Below are positions 50,364 to 54,037 of a DNA stretch of 54,037 bases, one piece after another; the stretch's first letter is position 1, and every line of letters begins with the position of its first letter. The DNA comes from a bacterium (GTDB lineage: Bacteria; Patescibacteriota; SICC01). The stretch spans positions 1-54,037 of the forward strand of contig JAUYKS010000014.1 of the NCBI GenBank assembly GCA_030699935.1. Reading direction: 5' to 3'. The notes below the pieces were generated by a model. That model made no database searches. It worked only from the letters and a program-made list of their open reading frames with translations, and had not been told where the DNA came from. A program made the translations under genes and the position numbers.

Positions 50364-51125
50364 ATGAAATACTGGCTGTACATTTTGGCGGGTCTGGCAC
50401 CCGCGCTCACCCTACCGCTTCCGGCGGTGGCGGCCGACCCTTCACCGGTGCCGGTCGCCTCGCCGGCGGCGAGTCCGACCCCGGCCATAATGCCCGTGCC
50501 GGCCCCGTCCGGCGGCGAGCTCCGGATCAATGAGTTCCTGCCGAATCCGGCCGGCGTCGATACCGGCAACGAATGGATCGAGCTAAAGAACGTCAGCCCG
50601 AAAGCGCTCGACATCGGCGGGGTCAAGCTGAAGCGGCAGAACGGCACCACGGTGGCCACGGTCCCGGCGAGCACGACTTTGAATGCCGGTCAGGTGTTCC
50701 TGATGACGGCCTCCGGCAGCATGGTTAACGACGGCGATACGCTCGAACTGTGGGCCGGCACCGTGAAGGTCGATCAGGTCACGTATGACACCGCAGAAGA
50801 CGGGCTGTCGTGGGTGCGGCTCAGCGCGGCCGAAGGCGCCTGGTCCGGCCAACCGACCCCGGGCCAAGAGAACCCCTCGGAGGTTTCTTCCGGACCCGGA
50901 GGAGAAGGCAGCTCCGGTGCCGGCTCCGGCGGCGGTGCCGTGACAGACCCGACCAGCGCGTCGACCCGAGGCGGCGCGGCCGGCAGCAGCACGGTGTCCC
51001 GCCGCACCGCCGCCGCGCTGGCCAAGCGCGGACCGTTGCCGCAAGCGGGCGTCGGCACGTGGCCGTACGTCCTGCCGATGCTCCTTGCTACACTCTATGC
51101 TTACAAGACAAGAGAAGATTTATGA
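50364..51125 (+). CDS. surface protein with lamin-tail domain and LPQAG sorting signal
   Basis: The 253-aa protein has a signal peptide (YWLYILAGLAPALTL, cut near AVAAD), a Pro-rich linker, a lamin-tail (LTD) domain at about 50-150 (LRINEFLPNPAGVDTGNEW, then QVFLMTASGS), a Gly/Ser-rich spacer, and a C-terminal LPQAG motif followed by a hydrophobic stretch and a charged tail (KTREDL). This order is that of sortase-anchored wall proteins, with Ala in place of Thr in LPxTG. It probably sits on the cell surface. No sortase gene lies in the window. The tail overlaps nothing; tsaE starts 9 bp later. Confidence 0.82.
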   Translation: MKYWLYILAGLAPALTLPLPAVAADPSPVPVASPAASPTPAIMPVPAPSGGELRINEFLPNPAGVDTGNEWIELKNVSPKALDIGGVKLKRQNGTTVATVPASTTLNAGQVFLMTASGSMVNDGDTLELWAGTVKVDQVTYDTAEDGLSWVRLSAAEGAWSGQPTPGQENPSEVSSGPGGEGSSGAGSGGGAVTDPTSASTRGGAAGSSTVSRRTAAALAKRGPLPQAGVGTWPYVLPMLLATLYAYKTREDL

Positions 51126-51134
51126 GCCGTAACC

Positions 51135-51581
51135 ATGATTACTAATTCACCCGAAGAGACCAAGGAACTCGGCCGCCGGTTGGCGGAGATGCTGGACGGC
51201 GGCGAGAACCTGCTGCTGGTCGGCGACCTGGGAGCCGGCAAGACGCTGTTCGCGCAGGGATTGGCCGAAGGGCTCGGCGTCACCGAGCCGGTGAAGTCGC
51301 CGACTTACACCTACCTCCGCGAATACGACCTGCCGAACCGGTCGACGCGGTTGGCCCACTTCGACCTCTACCGCCTGCCCGACCGCCCGACCGAATCCGA
51401 GCTGCACTCCATCGAGCTGCCGGAGCGGCTGGCCGACCGGGACGTGATCACGGTGATCGAGTGGGCGGACAAACTGGCCGACCCCCAAAACGGGACCTGC
51501 TGGACGTTGGAATTCGCGGTTTCCGAAGACGGCAAACGGGAGATCAGCCTTCCAAAGGCGCTCCGCCGGGCGGCTTCATGA
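51135..51581 (+). CDS. tsaE: tRNA t6A biosynthesis ATPase TsaE
   Basis: TsaE is the ATPase that resets the TsaB-TsaD complex during threonylcarbamoylation of tRNA position 37. The 148-aa protein has Walker A GDLGAGKT, the family block VKSPTYTYLREYDL and LAHFDLYRL, and the Walker B-like VITVIEWADKL. tsaB follows 10 bp later in the same frame group, the usual pairing. tsaD and tsaC are not in the window. A near-duplicate of the stop region (TCATGAGG) forms the tsaB start. Confidence 0.95.
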   Translation: MITNSPEETKELGRRLAEMLDGGENLLLVGDLGAGKTLFAQGLAEGLGVTEPVKSPTYTYLREYDLPNRSTRLAHFDLYRLPDRPTESELHSIELPERLADRDVITVIEWADKLADPQNGTCWTLEFAVSEDGKREISLPKALRRAAS

Positions 51582-51591
51582 GGCGGTCGTC

Positions 51592-52020
51592 ATGAGGGTA
51601 TTCCTGCTGATCGATACCGCCGACGAGCCGGCGGTGATCGCGCTGGCCACCGCGAGAAAGGTGCTGGCCGAATCGACGTTGGCGGACCGGAAGCGCCTGT
51701 CGGAGGAACTGCTGTCGCGGATCGACTGGTTGTGCGCAGAGTCCGGCACGAAACTCGCCGGCCTGTCCGCGATCGGGATCGTCAACGGCCCGGGCCCGTT
51801 CACGGCGCTCCGGATTGGAACGGCCGTGGCCAACGCCCTCGGCTACGCGCACAAGCTGCCGCTGGTGCCGGTGGATCGCGAGACGGCCCCGTCGCTCCTG
51901 GCGTTCGCGAAGCTCGTCGCGGAACGGCTGCAGAAACGCGACGTCGTCAAGGCCGTGCTGCCCAACTACGGCCGCGAACCGACGATCACCCCGCCGAAGG
52001 ACCGACGCGGTACACGTTGA
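51592..52020 (+). CDS. tsaB: short TsaB (t6A biosynthesis)
   Basis: TsaB is the pseudo-ASKHA partner that dimerises with TsaD. The 142-aa protein has the core motif GIVNGPGPFTALRIGTAVANAL, shared here only as short pieces GPGPFTALRIG and the start LLIDTADEPAVIA. Usual TsaB proteins have about 230 aa; this one keeps the N-terminal ASKHA lobe and lacks most of the C-terminal lobe. Either a reduced form or a truncation explains this. Its last 35 bp overlap the 3' end of the opposite-strand membrane protein, which may limit its length. Confidence 0.82.
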   Translation: MRVFLLIDTADEPAVIALATARKVLAESTLADRKRLSEELLSRIDWLCAESGTKLAGLSAIGIVNGPGPFTALRIGTAVANALGYAHKLPLVPVDRETAPSLLAFAKLVAERLQKRDVVKAVLPNYGREPTITPPKDRRGTR

Positions 52021-53944
52021 TCGGGCCGGTCGGGGAATCGAACCGTTCCCAGAGCGGATACCGTTTGGCGAAGTACGCCTCGTCGACCTTGTATCCCTTG
52101 TCGCTGAGTTCGGACGGTCCGATCACCACGTAGTCGATGCCGTACTTCCGCAGGAGCGCGGGGGTCTCCGGGTCCGCTTCGTAGATGCGGGACACGTCCG
52201 CTTCCCGTCCCTTGAAGTCCAACCCGTAGCTCCAGAGCCAGCCGGAGTATCCGAGTGCCAGCCGCCGTCCGGCCAACGAGCCGATCGAGTTGTTGATCAT
52301 TTGCGAGGTCAGCCAGACGGAATCCGGCGCCGATCGCTCCCGCACGACCGCCGCGATGTCCTGTCCGACTTGGTCGAACATCACGGCGCGATAGTTGTTC
52401 GGCGGCAACGTCCGGCTGACGTCCGCCACGCCGGCCAGGATCAGGAACGGGAACAAAGCGACGACTCCGGTCCTCGCCCAGCCTCCTTTTTCAAACAGCC
52501 AGACCAGCAGCGCCGCCACGGCCGGGATGCTCATCACCAGCCAGTAGACGAGCAGCTTGGTATTGTCCCAGTCCCAGGGCTGGAAGATGTAGAGGTTCGC
52601 GATCAGCCAGACTATCGCGGCGGCTCCGGTGAACTGGAGCAGTAGCGGATTCCGTTTCCGGAGCCACCAGAACGTAACCAGCAGCAGCGGCAGGAACAAC
52701 CCGGCGTTCTTCAGCCAGAACCAGGGTAGGAATTCGCCGTGTGCCGTCCAGCCCAGTTGGTATCGGAAGAACATGTAAGACCGCACGCCGGAGGCGATCC
52801 ACAGCACTTGCGGCAGCGCCAGGATCAGGATTGGGACGACGAAATAGAGCCAGGGCGCGAGCTGACGCCACCGGCGTTTTCGGCGCCCAGCCAAGCGGCC
52901 CCAGGTCAGGAGGGCGAGGCCGGGAGTGAGCAGGCCGAGATAGACCAGCGAATGGGTGTGGACCAGCGGCAGCAGGACCGCGACCAGTCCGGCGGCCAGG
53001 AACGGCCCGCGTGGCCGGCCGGACTTGAGCCCCGCGAACAACAGGGACAGGATGGTCAGGGTCAGCGGCAACCCGAACAGAAAGGCCCGCTGCGGGATCA
53101 GGTAGGCGTAGATCGGATTGATGAAGTTGATGTTCGGGAGCGGCACGTCGCCCGACGTGATGGTGTACCCGTGCGGCAGGTCGCCCAGGAAGGTTCCCAG
53201 CGACTGGCCGGCGTTCGCGAAGTCGTCGACCAGGTTCACGAATCCCAGTCCGCCGAACAGGTAGAAGAGCACGGCGCCGGCGACCATCGCTTTGGGTCCG
53301 GCGGTCAGCCGCAGGAACGCGGTCAGCATGCCCAGCCCGGATACGATCAGGAGCACGCCGGGAATCTTCATCGCGGCCAGCAAGCCGATGCCGCCGACGG
53401 CCAGCATCGCCGAGACGAAGTTGGTAATCAGCGGGTAGGTGATCTTCTGGCCGGCCAAGGCCGTCTGTTCCGGCGGGAAGTTGTCCCCGTAGACGAAACT
53501 GGTCGTCTGGGCCAGATGTTGGTTCCAGTCGCCCCAGACGTTTCCGAACCCGGCGTAGAGCATCCCGCCGTCCTCGAACAGCGCGCGCCACATGATCGCT
53601 ATGAGCGCCGCGGCGATGCCGATGAACGCGGCCAGGCCGAGCTTGAACGACCGGCGGTGAAGCCGTTTCCGGAAGTCCCCGGCTTCGGCACCCACCTTTT
53701 CCGGGATTCCGGCGCGCCAACCGACGGCCGCGGCAGCGGCTGTCAGTACGATGCTTGCCGCGAACACGGCGCCGTCGGACAGGCCGAAGTACAGCGAATA
53801 CACGAACCCGAGCAGGCCGCCGACCGCGAGCCCGATCGGGATGCCGGCGAACATCCGTTCCTCGATGCGCAAGGCAATCGGCAGCAGGTACGCGATACTT
53901 ATGCCGAACGAGGCTGCACTGAGCAGAAAAAAGACGGAAAGCAT
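51986..53944 (-). CDS. large polytopic membrane protein, probable GT-C glycosyltransferase
   Basis: The 652-aa protein has at least 12 membrane segments and a soluble C-terminal domain (about 545-650). A large loop after the third span contains FGNVWGDWNQHLAQTTSFV and FPPEQTALAGQKITYPL, with an Asp/His-containing first loop as in GT-C transferases that use polyprenyl-phosphate sugars. The C-terminal part (KYGIDYVVIGPSE) resembles the soluble end of PMT/DUF2298-type proteins. The donor and acceptor are unknown. The ATG at 53944 lies 8 nt after TACCCT on the minus strand. The 3' end overlaps tsaB by 35 bp. Confidence 0.75.
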   Translation of the reverse strand: MLSVFFLLSAASFGISIAYLLPIALRIEERMFAGIPIGLAVGGLLGFVYSLYFGLSDGAVFAASIVLTAAAAAVGWRAGIPEKVGAEAGDFRKRLHRRSFKLGLAAFIGIAAALIAIMWRALFEDGGMLYAGFGNVWGDWNQHLAQTTSFVYGDNFPPEQTALAGQKITYPLITNFVSAMLAVGGIGLLAAMKIPGVLLIVSGLGMLTAFLRLTAGPKAMVAGAVLFYLFGGLGFVNLVDDFANAGQSLGTFLGDLPHGYTITSGDVPLPNINFINPIYAYLIPQRAFLFGLPLTLTILSLLFAGLKSGRPRGPFLAAGLVAVLLPLVHTHSLVYLGLLTPGLALLTWGRLAGRRKRRWRQLAPWLYFVVPILILALPQVLWIASGVRSYMFFRYQLGWTAHGEFLPWFWLKNAGLFLPLLLVTFWWLRKRNPLLLQFTGAAAIVWLIANLYIFQPWDWDNTKLLVYWLVMSIPAVAALLVWLFEKGGWARTGVVALFPFLILAGVADVSRTLPPNNYRAVMFDQVGQDIAAVVRERSAPDSVWLTSQMINNSIGSLAGRRLALGYSGWLWSYGLDFKGREADVSRIYEADPETPALLRKYGIDYVVIGPSELSDKGYKVDEAYFAKRYPLWERFDSPTGPINVYRVGPSAG

Positions 53945-54034
53945 ACTTGTTCAGGGTACCGTGCCGGAATTCCCCAAGCGAGCCCGGGCCGGGCCCGGAC
54001 GAAGAAGAAGCCGGGGTGGTATAGTGAAACGGAA

Positions 54035-54037
54035 ATG
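54035..54037 (+). other. probable start codon of a further gene
   Basis: The window ends with ATG 9 nt after a TATAGT box (54020-54025), the same layout as at the other leaderless starts. The gene itself lies outside the window. The 90 bp from 53945 hold the divergent promoters. Confidence 0.5.

Overview
The window is a dense, gene-packed piece of a bacterial chromosome with high G+C codon use. It has no rRNA, no CRISPR array and no insertion sequence. UGA acts as a stop codon throughout. Several traits fit a streamlined, host-dependent lineage such as Patescibacteria (CPR): a small VirB2-like pilin protein, a sortase-type lamin-tail surface protein, a long-form nucleoside diphosphate kinase, a very short TsaB, isolated biosynthetic genes (argC, pyrC-pyrB) and many unknown short proteins. 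This placement is inference; no marker here proves it.

Layout. 0.2-4.0 kb: an unknown protein, then a leftward run holding a MerR-HTH/GHKL-ATPase fusion, a STAS-like partner, the YchF ATPase and a uridine-kinase-like protein. 4.2-8.3 kb: an SPFH membrane protein, a small membrane protein, an HNH-RecQ-like helicase fusion and a tyrosine recombinase. 8.4-16 kb: an envelope block (PAP2 phosphatase, UppP, DedA, PGPGW, LysM protein, M16 peptidase), then ndk and a methyltransferase. 16-21 kb: tRNA-Arg, a PH-domain protein, a GT4 glycosyltransferase, a parvulin foldase, tRNA-Asp and a C39-like peptidase. 21-27 kb: an ABC-2 exporter, pyrC-pyrB-rluB, a broken aspartate-semialdehyde dehydrogenase, GDPD and tRNA-Thr. 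27-32.8 kb: an M24 peptidase, tRNA-Gly, a run of small hydrolases (PNPOx-like, isochorismatase-like, histidine phosphatase, cytidine deaminase), an RRM protein, a DnaA-domain-IV-only protein and a Nudix hydrolase. 32.8-41.3 kb: a GT2 transferase, two large paralogous M23-peptidase/Ig-repeat exoproteins and a WecA/MraY-type transferase. 41.3-47.5 kb: an unusual sigma factor, then atpIBEFHAG without atpD and atpC. 47.6-54 kb: a zinc-ribbon protein, argC, ribosomal L25, the pilin-like protein, the lamin-tail protein, tsaE, tsaB and a large GT-C-like membrane protein. A further gene probably starts at the last three bases.

How the genes fit together. Many products serve the envelope. UppP, the PAP2 protein and the WecA-like enzyme handle the undecaprenyl carrier. 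GT4, GT2 and GT-C proteins build glycans. The M23, LysM and LPQAG proteins act at the wall. The F-type ATP synthase gives energy coupling at the same membrane. Gene expression looks unusual. At least 17 genes have a TANNNT -10 box only 6-10 nt before the start codon, which predicts leaderless mRNA. Three tRNA genes end 4-11 nt before a start codon. Five genes have a short exact tandem duplication that copies the stop codon.

The strongest candidates for new biology are the MerR-GHKL/STAS-like pair with an operator array of exact 20-bp period, the HNH-helicase fusion, the DnaA-domain-IV-only protein, the sigma factor with a degenerate duplicated region 2, and the leaderless/tRNA-linked expression pattern.
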